DNA of 64,000 nt from Angiostrongylus vasorum (GCA_018806985.1 JADANN010000128.1:248001-312000); one strand, 5' to 3'; positions 34,195-44,504 are shown, numbered from the stretch's first letter. Notes: a model not told the origin generated them from the letters alone. Numbers and translations: made by a program.

Positions 34195-34718
34195 CACCTG
34201 TATCACCTGTAGTGCCGTTGATCATCGAGTGAGTCGAGCATCGAGTGAGGCGCCAGTAAATTTTCCACTTTTCTCTGTCGCGTGTAAGAGTAGCCTAGTG
34301 GGTTCTGCTCGCTTTAGGGGATTTGTCGAGCATCATACCTTTCTTCTAGGAATTTTGTGAAGAATTCTGACCATCGGGTCGGTGGTCTTCCTACAGTACG
34401 TTTGACATCCCGAGGAATCCAGTAACTAACGGCTCTTGTCCATCGGTTGTCATTCATACGCATTACGCGTCCGGCCCACCTTATCTTCAATTGTTTGGCG
34501 TACAGAACGGCATCTTTGAATTTTGATCGTTGACATAGGTCGGAGCTTCGGATCCCATCCCTTAGTTGTGTGGAATTAGGGACACTCCTAACATCGTCCT
34601 TTCGACTGCGCGTTCGACAACGCTGAATGATCTTCCATCCTGCTTACGCACAGACCAGGTTTCTGACGCATACGTTAAGGCAGGAAGTACCATTGAGTCG
34701 AAAAAGGTGGGAATGGAG

Positions 34719-35276
34719 TCAGGTGTTCTTTGTTCTCTTCACTATATCCTCGATGCTCTTGAAAGCTCCCCAAGCCGCTCGTTTCCTTTTGCTCAGCTCT
34801 GGAGCTAAGTCGTTCATCACATTGATTTCATGACCTAGATAGACACAGCTGGAGCATTCGGAGACATTCTTTCCGCTGAACGTTAATGGGGCATACGAAA
34901 CCAATCCGTTCTTCATGAACAACGTTTTTGTGCGGTTTAGTCGAAGACCAATTCTTCCACAGGCTTTATCAAAGTTGACAAGCATACGTTCCGCCTGGCT
35001 AATGTTTTGTGTTGTAAGGACGATGTCATCAACAAAGCGCAGATGATGTAACTGCCGACCATCGATTTTCACTCCCATATTATGCCATTCCAATGTTCGC
35101 ATGACGTTCTGAAGGGTGGCGGTGAATAATTCTGGCGAAACGGTATCGCCTTGCCTAACTTTTCTTTTGACGTCAATGTTAGTATCGTTGTAGAATGGTG
35201 ATATCTTAGTTGCGAAATTTTTGTACAACCCACGAGGGATCTTTATGAAGTGAGTAGGGACTCCCTTGACTGCCAA
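34719..35276 (-). pseudogene. RTE reverse transcriptase, catalytic part
   Basis: Contains VRQGDTVSPELFTATLQNVM (motif B), LRFVDDIVL (motif C, with V in place of the usual A), GLRLNRTKTLFMKN and SCVYLGHEINVMNDLAPELS (motifs D, E and thumb start). Open over 185 codons, the longest ORF of this element. Confidence 0.85.
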
Positions 35277-35391
35277 CGGCTTCCATGACTGCTTCTATCT
35301 CAATTGAATCAAAGGCCTTCTGTAAATCGATGAGTGACAGAGTGAGACAGAGCGGTCTTTTTGTCCTTTCGCAATACTTCAATGAGCCTTG

Positions 35392-35733
35392 TTAACTTGT
35401 GGATGGATCCATCGTACTAAATCGTTTTCGAAACCCTACTTGCTCACATGGCTGTCGTTCGTCCAATGTTCTGTCAGTCCTGTTTAGGATGACTCGATAG
35501 AGAAGTTTGTAGACGACAGACAGCAAGCAGATTGGGCAATGGTTGCTGATATCGTGTAGGTCACCCTTCTTGAACAATAACACAGTCTTGCTGGACTTCC
35601 ACTGAGTAGGGACCTTGCATTCAGACAGGTAACGTGTAAAGAGCCTAGCCAGTGTGTTTACGAGGACTGGCGGAAGGTTCTTCAGGTGTTCTAGTCTTAT
35701 CCTATCTGAACTTGGTGCTGTTCGATTTTTCAC
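35392..35733 (-). pseudogene. RTE reverse transcriptase, N-terminal part
   Basis: Contains NRTAPSSDRIRLEHLKNLPP, TVLLFKKGD, CPICLLSVVYKLLYRVILNR and GFRKRFSTMD, the RT motifs 0 to 2a of RTE elements. A frame break separates it from the catalytic part. Confidence 0.82.
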
Positions 35734-36567
35734 CGACGAAATGGCATGTCAGATTTCGGAAGGGAGAACCGGTGGTACGACTTATCGATCCTCTTTTATT
35801 TCATATGATGGAAGGTAGACGTGGCTATCGAAGAGATCCGAGTAGTATTCGTGAATGATTTTCTCCATTGCCTTTCTTGACAATGTAACTGTTCCATGCG
35901 GGCGTCGAAGGTGAAATCATTTTGGTCCTGTAATTGGCGAAGCTTCTGTGGGCTTTGCGAATGCTTTTGCCAGCCTCTGAAGCTTCGACCATTACTGCTA
36001 CTCTTCTCTTTTTAAGATCTTCTTTTTATCGCCTGTCTGTACTGTTTTGCAAGTTCGGACGTTAGTTCGTGGGTGCCTGCAGCTCGTCGATTCCACGCTG
36101 GCGTATCAGCTCGAGTGTTTCAGGAGATAGACATCTCTTGGTGACTTTTGAACTCTCAGCTTTCATAGCACTAACGTGAAGATGTTGAATGGGCCTATCG
36201 TATTCTTCGTCGATGTTATCGACAACGGCATCTTCTCAACAGCCGACTGATGAATTGAATAAGTCCCAGTTTACAGTAGTCCTGGGACTTCGGTTTTTGA
36301 GTTCAGCGGCTTTTTTCTCCTTTACGCGAGAAAAAGAATCTTGCACGAAGGAGGCGATGGTCTCATCCTATGTAGAATTTTGTGACGACAGAGACATCGG
36401 CTAGGCAAAACCTTCTATTTACTGTGATGTGGTCTATTTCGTTATGTTACTCTCCATTGGGAAAACTCCCACGTCCACCGCTGAGGGTGGGGCTTCTGGA
36501 ATTGTGAGTTACCATGGATTGTCTTGGTCGCCATGATAAACTCAGACAGCCGCTCACCCTGTTCGTT

Positions 36568-37068
36568 TCATTCTACTCCGTGGGTCCCAATGTGACGTTC
36601 TTCAGACGCTCTTCTTGGTCCAATCTTGGCGTTGAAATCTCCAATGATGACCTTGAAGAATGTATGGTCTTCTCTGTAGAACTTCTCCAAGTCCATATAG
36701 AACGCTTCGACTTCTTCTTCGTCATAGTTTGATGTCGGCGCGTAAACGACGAAGATTGTCAAAGCCGGAATTGATCCACATCTTTTTAATCCTAAACGTC
36801 CGATTCGGGTTGTAAGCTGTTCGAATGAATCGATGTTCATGGACAAACTCGTGTTGATAGGAACGCCTGCGCCACCGACTCCTCTACTGTCGCATGTTCC
36901 GAGGAATATTTCTTCTCCGGTGTCATAGAAGACGTTGAATGGGTGGCGTCGTCTCGTCTCGGCCAGGCCGATGACGTCGTACCTTATCCTTCTTGCTTGC
37001 GTGAGCAAGTCCTCTATTGAGGACTCGGATGCAAGTGTAAGTGCATTGTAGGTACAGATCGTCACCAT
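36568..37068 (-). pseudogene. RTE endonuclease domain (exonuclease-endonuclease-phosphatase fold)
   Basis: An open frame of 166 codons: TYNALTLASE at the N terminus, DVIGLAETRR (catalytic Glu), [20 protein letters not shown] and [10 protein letters not shown] (catalytic Asp and Asn). It ends at an in-frame TGA in the sequence GVE*NEQ; the same TGA is present in the copies at 49.14 and 57.22 kb. Confidence 0.85.
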
Positions 37069-37124
37069 AGTTCTTTGTAATTCAAGCAGCTTCTATTGGC
37101 CCTGAGATTTTTGCAGTCTCAGTC

Positions 37125-37445
37125 ATCAACCATGTGCGACTATAGTCAGCTGTTCTAACCTTCCTCATTGGAAGTCAGGAGAAAAAGCGATGAGTGTTTT
37201 GAGAAGCTGTTAATCATGTAATTGCCACAGAGTTTTTCGTCTTTTTGTAAGTGTTATTGAAACGTTTGGCCTAGTAAGTTGTATATCAGCATACCCTTCC
37301 AGGGCTCTGAAGAAAGCGATACTGCCAAACGTCAGCTACTGTTGTGTTGTATTGTTTTTTTTATGGACGTAAATGTATGCTGTATAACAACCTCGCGATT
37401 GCTGAACTATAAAACGACGCTACTGATTGTTGATAAGAACCGATG
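37125..37445 (+). repeat. PLE pLTR type 1, right arm
   Basis: Continues the PLE cut by the RTE at 34195-37124. The hammerhead core at about 37303-37338 has lost the G of GAAA (reads CCAAACGTC). Confidence 0.75.
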
Positions 37446-37484
37446 TTGCATCCAACTTTTTTGAATAAAACACCCAAAAATACT

Positions 37485-37990
37485 CGTTGGAAATAAATGC
37501 ATGTAACAGAAAAGTTGTTCACGAATATGACAGTGTTCATCAAAGGAGTGTTATGCTCTGGTTTGGCCTATCCCCAGGCCCACCAAGCCTCTTATCCCGT
37601 CGGAGTCGAGAAATTGCTTGCAGATTTGTGTGCAATCAACTCACTCCCTCCAACCCATTTGGGGACGGTCCTGCACAGTTATCCTAGGATTTTAACTGTG
37701 ATGGTATACCCATAATTGAGCAGTGTTTATAAAGAAAATCCTCAAGCGCCAGTTAGAACCACGACCTAAATGCGAAGATTTTGGTGGTCGACTGGTGCGA
37801 GGTAACGAATCAAATCGATGAAGGGCTGGAATCCATACAATAAGTGAAGATAGGTTGAGTGAAAAAAGAATGTGGAAGTGCGAAAAAAAACTGCGAAAAG
37901 TTTTACGTTGTGGATAACTGAAGTCATACAAGTCACTGGCAACAATTATCCTGTACGTATTGGTTTTCATGCAGGTTATAAACAAGAAGT
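37485..37990 (+). repeat. SINE-like repeat
   Basis: CCCCAGGCCCACCAAGCCTC, GTCGAGAAATTGCTTGCAGA and AACTCACTCCCTCCAACCC parallel the bodies at 1.75 and 21.98 kb. It lies in the g-h intron of GT92 gene B next to the PLE pLTR. Confidence 0.4.
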
Positions 37991-38115
37991 ATCTACGTTT
38001 TTTCGGCTAGAAACTATAGATAACGCCTTAGTCTTTGCACAAAAACAAGGCAAGAAAATCTATGCGATTTGCCTCCAAAAGGTAGTGTTAATGTCGCAGA
38101 AATGTTCTAGCTGAC

Positions 38116-38212
38116 CTGACTTTCATTGGCGTATTTTTCTGGCGCCTTCTCGTACCTAAGAATCCATTGCTGTCGAAATGAAAGTTCTGCTATTGTTGGG
38201 TCGGAAATACTC
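38116..38212 (-). CDS. GT92 gene B exon g
   Basis: Encodes DPTIAELSFRQQWILRYEKA, then PEKYANESQ and donor CAG|GTCAGC. This 97-base copy gives the reference length against which the insertions of gene A exon g are seen. Confidence 0.7.
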
Positions 38213-38257
38213 CTAAACGAAAAATGTAAACACCTCGAAGGCTTCCTAGGTATTTAC

Positions 38258-38370
38258 AGACTGGAGGTAATCTAAAAAGAGTTCCGCTGTATTCGGTTGG
38301 AGTAAGCCTTTCATCGAGGTCAATCAATGCCACCCATTGAGAATGTCCACGTGCACGTGTGAGGCACTCC
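38258..38370 (-). pseudogene. GT92 gene B exon f with DLDER motif, frameshifted
   Basis: Encodes RARGHSQWVALIDLDERLTP and TEYSGTLF, then an extra base in TTTTTAG disrupts the DYLQ segment. There is also one extra G at the acceptor. The DxD-like motif is intact. Confidence 0.7.
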
Positions 38371-38887
38371 CTACAAAAACGTGAGTAAACAAGTGTAAAT
38401 CAATTTCAATGGATTAATTGATTAGATATTCCGTCTTTACCTAATATCTGCTTATGAGAAGTTTTTCAAGACGTGAACAAAGCCAGTAAATAGCAAACCC
38501 TTACTAACAGTACTTTGTGAAAAAGCATTTCTATTTTTCCCAGAATGTTTGAACTCGTTTCGTGATATCGTTTTATCTTACTGGGCGACGTGTTAAACGA
38601 CACTCAATTTACGAATGGTGGACAGTATGCTCCCCTAGGACCGATATACTACGCCCTCCCTATTCATTTTATCCAACAACCTATCGCGTTACTCCGACCA
38701 TAAGACATGTAAGGTGGTAATCGTAGGATTCAGTGGGAGGAAGAAAGTCGTTCAACTATCAGCAGCACGTCGTTTTCGCAAATGATGGGTAGAAGCATTT
38801 ACCACCCGATTCCTAGTGCAACATCCGTGGTAATAAATGATTAACTGCCTACAAAAACAACCGCAGCAAAACACACAGCGGATAAGG

Positions 38888-38890
<3 letters not shown>

Positions 38891-38933
<43 letters not shown>
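38891..38933 (+). repeat. AT dinucleotide microsatellite
   Basis: An uninterrupted (AT)n tract of about 43 bases within the e-f intron of GT92 gene B. Confidence 0.95.
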
Positions 38934-38937
<4 letters not shown>

Positions 38938-39302
38938 CATATTCGGTCACTCACTCCCTAAATGACGTCGACATAGTTGCGAATATATCATAATATCTAC
39001 GATCACAAAGCACCATGATTACTAAATGAACTAAAATTCAAAGTAACTCCAATTATAGTGCGGAAACGCTTCAGTAGTTACGACTTTTCTAACGGTTTTC
39101 TTTCGCGATCGTTTAGTGTGTAAAACAGACACGCCATTACAAGCACTCGACGTGCAATCGTATTTTAGGAGATGAAAATTCCCTTTTCAAAAATGATAAA
39201 GCACAAAATCTCATAAATATCACAACGTCTTCTCAACAACCATTCTGAAATAACGCGTGACTCGAAAAGGAGGTAGATTTCAGGGAATCCATCGGTACTA
39301 AC

Positions 39303-39455
39303 CTGCAGTTCAGGTAATTGCCATTGCTTGTCATCTCTTTCGGAGTGATCGCGAATAATAATGACCTCGGCCTCTCCGGAACGAACATAATCATCTACCA
39401 GCGTCCTGCTGTACTGGTCTAAGTTATTTATGTAGATATAGAAATATGTCACACC
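39303..39455 (-). CDS. GT92 gene B exon e (intact)
   Basis: Open over 51 codons: TYFYIYINNLDQY, VRSGEAEVIIIRD and WQLPELQ. The acceptor is TTTAG|GGTGTG and the donor CAG|GTTAGT. Same length as exon e of gene A. Confidence 0.8.
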
Positions 39456-39843
39456 CTAAATACTGTGTTATCTCTTTTTAACTGCAGGTTAAAAGTGAAA
39501 TAGAGGTTCGAAAATGTCCAAAAATAAAATAGAAGAGGTAATTTCTGCATGTGAAGTAAATTGCCCTACCAGAAATCCAATAAGCCAAACGCTATTATTT
39601 TCTTTACCTTCATATAGGTATATGAAATATGCAAAACTGAGATAATGCTTCTGTAGTGCTTAACGTCTCACCGTGCTGATGTATTTCTCAGTGCTCAACT
39701 TCAAAATACAATTGGACGTTTCCTCCTTACATTTGGTCACTGGAGTCAAGAAAACTTCAAAGTTACGAAATTACAAGTGGAGGCTAGCACGCTATATTCT
39801 GCTCACTTTCATAGCTAAGCTCACAAAACAAAGGAAAATTTAC

Positions 39844-39943
39844 CTGAATTTTATGGTGTTCCAAAAAATTCGGATAATAATAACCATTTCGGTTCTGTAC
39901 CATATAAAGGAGCTAGGCAGGCAGAAAAAATAGTGAGTTGTGA
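39844..39943 (-). pseudogene. GT92 gene B exon d (two extra bases)
   Basis: The acceptor is TATTCCAG and the donor CAG|GTAAAT. Encodes APLYGTEPKWLLLSEF, with one extra base before and one after this stretch compared with gene A (100 versus 98 bases). Confidence 0.7.
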
Positions 39944-40097
39944 CTGGAATATTTTTTTGACGTCGGGGGCGTGATGGCCCAGAATAATAAGAAAATGAAA
40001 AATTATGCTTGTGAAAATAATCTCTCTAATTGTACCAGAACAAGAGGAAGCCCGATTTTGCTTCTACAAGTGCATGGCTAAAAACCAAAGACTCAAC

Positions 40098-40337
40098 CAT
40101 TTTGTGTACGATCGGTAACTGGTACAGGAAAATCGTACGTTCCGTTGGGTGCATCTGTGAGCGAAATGTATCTCGATCCTCCACGACGAGGGCAGAGTGC
40201 AGTGAACTCCGGAAATACGACTGTTTTTGAAAGGCAGACCGATTTCCTTTCGTAGGTGATTGAAATAACGACAATAGATCGTGTCTCTGTTAAAAGATTT
40301 CGTACGGAATGATAGTTTTTGTTACATGGAAAAAATG
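40098..40337 (-). pseudogene. GT92 gene B exon c
   Basis: Contains RYISLTDAPNGTYDFPVPVT, then DRTQN and the conserved donor AATG|GTTGAG. The 5' end of the exon is diverged and holds a stop. Confidence 0.65.
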
Positions 40338-40615
40338 CTGAAAATCCTTCGCTTAGTCAAGCAATAAGAAATCGTATACTATTAAAGAAATTGTTGGGTC
40401 TGATAAGGTATAAACCTCGCTGCTTAATGGGTTCTAAAATGACGCTCTCAAAATTAATACTAGAATCTTGTTTTGAATACTAAACCCTATTGGCCACTAA
40501 GCGCACGTAGGCACCAGTAAGAATTTCTCTGGGATGCAAACCTCGTTATCATACAATATTGTTATTTCTTAATTCAAAGATCGGCATTTCAGCGGAATAA
40601 ACTATTTAAACAGAC

Positions 40616-40706
40616 CCGTATTTACTCAGTGATGTCATCATCACGTAAATATGGTCTGGATGCTGAAAGGGCGGACACCAGAGAAATGTTAGTCTTCGAT
40701 CCACTC
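40616..40706 (-). pseudogene. GT92 gene B exon b (frameshifted)
   Basis: Homologous to exon b of gene A but 91 rather than 89 bases, with one extra T and one extra C. The acceptor is TTTTAG|AGTGG and the donor is at GGTCTG as in gene A. Confidence 0.55.
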
Positions 40707-40775
40707 TAAAACAAAAAAACGATTTTGGACTTTTTTATGAACAGAACAAACGTGTGATTTTTGTGTTCTGCACAC

Positions 40776-40890
40776 CATTCGGCCAACTCCTTTCCGCATC
40801 GCTTCGTCGTAAAATTTTTGCAGATGCAAAGCGTCCGTTCCCCTTAGTTCCGTTACTTGAAGAATTGAACGTTGCAGAGTGTATTGAATG
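40776..40890 (-). pseudogene. GT92 gene B exon a (frameshifted)
   Basis: Encodes NSSSNGT and, after an extra base in an A run, FYDEAMRKGVGRM with donor ATG|GTGTGC. The upstream splice site is not clear. Confidence 0.5.
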
Positions 40891-41239
40891 TCGATATAAA
40901 AAATATTTACTTAGTTCTTGAAAAAAAATGTAAAGACAATGTATAAACAATGTCGTTATACAGATGAACTCATTTTTGGCTCTCGAAATCCATTTAAGTA
41001 TTTTCTTTCCATAAAATACAAACACAAGAAGGAATGGATTCTGCAGTCAAAAATAAAAGCAGGTATGAAGAAGCAAAATAAAAAAAATAAGATAACATTG
41101 TAACAAAACAGTTATGAAAAAGCATAGCTCAAGTGTTAAATGGAAAGTAAGAAGCATTGGAAATGCACAAATATATGTTTGAAATACCAAATGGCAAATG
41201 GCCGACCGAAGAAACGGCTTTGTAACTTTTTTTCAGCAC

Positions 41240-41435
41240 GCTGTCGATAGAGCTAACTGAGAGATAGGCGAAACGAAGGACTCGCATGGTGTGGTGGTGA
41301 ACGCGCTAGCCTCCGGAAAGGGTAAAAGCGTTCGTTCCCCACTGCAGAAACACCTGCGGTCCGAAAAGTTTTTCCAAATATATCAGCATCATTGTGGTTG
41401 TACCACTTATAATACCCTGCCGTGAAGAATAGTAT
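41240..41435 (+). repeat. SINE family 3
   Basis: GCGAAACGAAGGACTCGCAT, GGTGTGGTGGTGAACGCGCT and GTTCGTTCCCCAC. Its 3' end abuts the 3' end of an RTE fragment at 41436. Confidence 0.55.
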
Positions 41436-41710
41436 CACCCTGTATCACTTGTAGTCCCGTTGATCGTCGAGTGACTCGAGCAGGCGTCAGTAAAATCTTC
41501 CACTTTTTTTCCTGTCGCGTGCAAGAGTAGCCCAGTGGGTACTGCTCGCTCTAGGGACTCGTCGAGCATCATATCTTCCTTGTAGGCTCTTCGTGAAGAG
41601 CTCCGACCATCGGGTCGGTGGTCTTCCTGCAGTACTTTTGACATACCGTGGAATACAGTCACTAACGGCTCTTGTCCATCGGTTGTCATTCATATAGGCA
41701 TCACGTGTCG
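41436..41710 (-). mobile_element. RTE family A 3' end fragment
   Basis: Minus strand: NDNRWTRAV, RPPTRWSELFTKSL and DARRVPRASSTHWA, then a tail GGGACTACAAGTGATACAGG. This defines the 3' end shared with 34.2 and 51.47 kb. Confidence 0.75.
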
Positions 41711-41851
41711 GTGAAAAATAGCATTATGCAGTAAATGAAAAAGTTAGCATTGTGGATTTATAACTGTTATAAACCGATTTTACTTTAATGTGGCTATGGA
41801 ATTCAATATAGCTTCCTTCGTTGATTGGGTGGCACAAGGTTGTTCGCTTAC

Positions 41852-42029
41852 AGTTGTTTGGCCAAAGTCTCAGCCTCTTCGCTTTCTTCAGAACCAGAAC
41901 AACTCGAGTCGGCAGTTCACAGCCGTTCATCACTATGGTGTGGGTCATTGCAATCACATTCAGTCGAATCTTCTGGATTGATATACCGCTCGAATAAATT
42001 ATCCTCAGAGGTGCGACATTTTTTTACGA
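41852..42029 (-). pseudogene. candidate acidic exon upstream of GT92 gene B
   Basis: Between an acceptor-like CCAACAACAG and a good donor ACT|GTAAGC the frame reads KKCRTSEDNLFERYINPEDS, then TECDCNDPHHSDERL, one TGA, and SSCSGSEESEEAETLAKQ. The biased, acidic composition with a proper donor suggests a host exon; the TGA argues for decay. Product unknown. Confidence 0.3.
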
Positions 42030-42487
42030 CTGTTGTTGGCAAAGCGGTAAGGTGAACAGCTCTATTTTACTGAAAATTTTAACAATTTGTTCCTGATTCC
42101 GTATCGTTGGGCCAATATTACTCATCTTTTTCAATGAACAGTATTTGTGATCAGTAAATTCCTTTACGAAAGCCACCTACTTGAGAGGATTTCTTCGCAA
42201 CTGCAGGGCACCTGTAGGTGAAAACGACAGATTGCGTGTGGCAGACGAAAGAAATGCCCTTTCATAGATGATGATTAGCACAACGGTCATTAGAAAGGCG
42301 AACAATGATAGGCTTACTATCTCCCAGCCTTTCCCAGTTTTTTTGGCAGCATGATTCGCTTCCCTAAAAAAGAATAGGTAATCAAGCGGCAGCCGCTGTA
42401 TTTGTGCCCACTCTTTTTAACGTCACGTATGCCCGAAAGATAGGCCGAGAAAGTGCAAACGGCTAGTTCAGAACCAACTAATAACTT

Positions 42488-42790
42488 CTATTTATAGCCT
42501 AGAAAGAAACTAGATAAAAAGGAGAAAAAGATCGCTAAAGACAATTTAATCCAATGTGAGAGCACAGCAGTAAAAGGTGTAAATGCAAAAGTTCCAGTTT
42601 TGAGAAAACAATGCACCGACTTCTTTAGTTCAGACGGAAATTTTGAATTGTCATTTAAATTTTTGAGGGCAGAAGACCAGAATTGATGTCGCGAGTAACT
42701 GCGCACACTGCATATCTCAGATTCATCTTCAGGGCCTCGATACGCAAATATTTCCTGTTCGCACAACGACGATCTTGATGGCCTGCTTAT
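42488..42790 (-). CDS. conserved short open frame, copy 2 (unrecognised)
   Basis: CEQEIFAYRGPEDESEICSV, KKSVHCFLKTGTFAFTPF and a strongly hydrophobic tail (LAIFFSFLSSFFLG). Nucleotide similarity to 931-1270 on the other strand is evident, and both copies stay open over the shared part. It lies 1.6 kb upstream of GT92 gene B; no splice link to it was found. Confidence 0.25.
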   Translation of the reverse strand: MSRPSRSSLCEQEIFAYRGPEDESEICSVRSYSRHQFWSSALKNLNDNSKFPSELKKSVHCFLKTGTFAFTPFTAVLSHWIKLSLAIFFSFLSSFFLGYK

Positions 42791-42844
42791 TAAATGATTT
42801 CCGATCCAATCACATTACCTACATATTCGTAGAAATCTACTTAT

Positions 42845-44500
42845 CTGCAGTCAAAATGGCCCTCTAAGGTTTTTTGTCGCCTATTCTGACCACCCGGGCC
42901 GTGGTTTTTCTGCGGCAAGTTTGACATCGAAAGGATACAGTCACTAATGATTATTGTCATTCGACTGTCGTTCACATGTATTACGTGTCCAGCCCTCTTT
43001 ATTTTAAGCAGTTTTGTGTATAAAACGGTTTCTTTGATTTGCTCCTTAGCATTTTTCGCCGACAGCGCCTTCAATAACGTTGAGTGATCTTTTATCATCC
43101 CTACATAACGCTCAGTTTCCTGATTCTTACTTTAAAACAGCAAGACTCGTGTAGTCGGAAAAGTTTAGCACGGAGTCGGGTGTTCTTTGTTCTCTTCACT
43201 ACATCTGCGATGCTCCTGGAAGCTCCCAAACTCGTTCGCTTCCTCCTACTCAACTCAACACCAGAGTAGTTCATCATGCAGGCTTCCCGACCTAGTTAGA
43301 AGCAACCAGCGCATTCGGAAATACTCTGTGGAGCGCGAATGGGGCATACGAAATTAATTCCCTTCCTTATGAACATCGTTTTTGTGAAATCTACTCGAAG
43401 GCCAATCTTTCCCCAGGCATTATCAAAGTCGCGGCTAACATTTTTTTCACTTCGCTATTGCTTGCTTCTATAAAAACGTTGTCATCAGCAAAGTGAAAAT
43501 GGTGCAATTGCGGACCATCAGTTTTGGCTCCTATGTTGTCTCTCCAAGACGTTCTCGAGGGCGGCGGTAAATAATTTTGGCGAGATGGAGTCGCCTTGCT
43601 TGACCCTCTTTGACGTCGATGTTTACATCGTTGTAGAAAAGGTGATATCTTGGTTGTGAAATTTTTGTACAGCTCAAGAAAAATCTTTATATACTGAGTA
43701 AACTCCCAGTTACTCCCTGATTATCAAAGGCTTCTATGACTGCTTCTATCTCAATTGAGTCAAACGCCTTCTTCAAATCGATGAAAGTGAGACAGAGCGG
43801 TCTTTTATACTCTCGCAACACTTCTATGATTCTTGTTATCTTGTGGATGTGGTCCATCGTACTAAATCCTTTTCGAAACCCCTGCTTGCTCACAAGGCCG
43901 CCCTTCATCTAGTCTTCTGTATATTCTGTTTTGGATGAATAGAGTGAAAAATTTCTAGGTGAAACCCTTAAGCAGTTTGGGGAGAAAGTTCTTGATATCG
44001 CGGATTTCACCCCTCTTGAAGAAAAGCACAGTCTTCCTTGTCTTCCAGTGAGTACGGACCTCGCATTCGGACAGGTAACATGTGCAGAGCGGAGCCAATG
44101 TCTTTACGAGGGCTGGCGGAAGGTTTTTAGGTGTTCAGATCTTATCCTCTGCGGACCTGGTGTTGTTGGATTTTTCACCGACAAAATAGCATGTCGAATT
44201 TCGAAATGTAGAACCAGTGGCACGAGATATCCACCCTCCTTTATTTCATACGAGGGCAGGAGAACGTGGCTAATGAAGAGATCTCAGCAGTAATCGTGAA
44301 TGATTTTCTCCGGTGCTTTTCTGAAAGCTGTAACTGTTCTTTCTGCACGTCGGAGGACATTATCTTCGGCTTTAATTGGCGAAGCTTCAGTGGGCTTTGC
44401 GAATGGTTTTACCAGCTTCTGCATCTTTGACCATAATTGCTGCTCTTCTCTCTTTAAGATATTCCTTTATCGCCTTTCTGCAGTATTTGGACTGCTCAGA
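42845..44500 (-). mobile_element. RTE family A fragment (RT region)
   Basis: Minus strand from 44500: the RT start, NLPPALVKTLAPLCTCYLSE-like frames, CLTFIDLKKAFDSIEIEAVI (43687-43908), a degraded motif C region around 43490, and TRKNDCRMTI-type thumb sequence to 42845. Both ends are missing. Multiple frame breaks. Confidence 0.75.
43687..43908 (-). pseudogene. RTE reverse transcriptase fragment
   Basis: An open stretch with QGFRKGFSTMDHIHKITRII and CLTFIDLKKAFDSIEIEAVI (RT motif A, catalytic Asp retained). Confidence 0.78.
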
Positions 44501-44504
44501 CCAA

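Larger units (their letters stand above)
34195..37124 (-). mobile_element. RTE-type LINE (family A) copy inserted in a PLE, both ends defined
   Basis: Flanked by the 9-bp direct repeat ATCAACCAT at 34186-34194 and 37125-37133. On the minus strand the order is a short 5' leader, endonuclease (36568-37068), broken linker, RT N-terminal part (35392-35733), RT catalytic part with RFVDDIVL (34719-35276) and a 3' tail with repeated CAGGTGATA. It lacks the longer 5' region seen at 48.1 kb, so it is slightly 5' truncated. It lies in the g-h intron of GT92 gene B and separates a PLE body from its pLTR. Confidence 0.88.
32219..40890 (-). pseudogene. GT92 (DUF23) glycosyltransferase gene B, paralogue of gene A with many single-base insertions
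   Basis: The same ten exons as gene A occur in the same order: about 40776-40890, 40616-40706, 40098-40337, 39844-39943, 39303-39455, 38258-38370, 38116-38212, 32873-32966, 32625-32710, 32219-32381. Motifs include YISLTDAP, FYIYINNLDQY, RSGEAEV, DLDER, LSFRQQWILR, IVDPKK and RHYRD. Exons a, b, c, d, f and h carry extra single bases or damaged ends relative to gene A, at least eight insertions, so the protein cannot be read through. Exons e, i and j are intact. The DLDER motif is canonical where gene A has ELDER. The 5.1-kb intron between exons g and h holds a palindromic PLE with an RTE inside. Tandem orientation and shared structure indicate local duplication. Confidence 0.8.

Noticed and set aside
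38752..38940. Ile/Tyr-rich open frame
   Set aside because: It comes from the (AT)n microsatellite in the GT92 gene B intron.
40940..41025. Hydrophobic minus-strand frame upstream of gene B exon a, considered as the membrane anchor
   Set aside because: It reads directly into exon a in the wrong frame and has no counterpart in gene A.
41860..41900. Hammerhead-like reading TTCTGAAGAAAGCGAAGAGG on the minus strand
   Set aside because: No GAAAC box or stem I partner follows; the bases are better explained as Glu-rich codons of the candidate exon.
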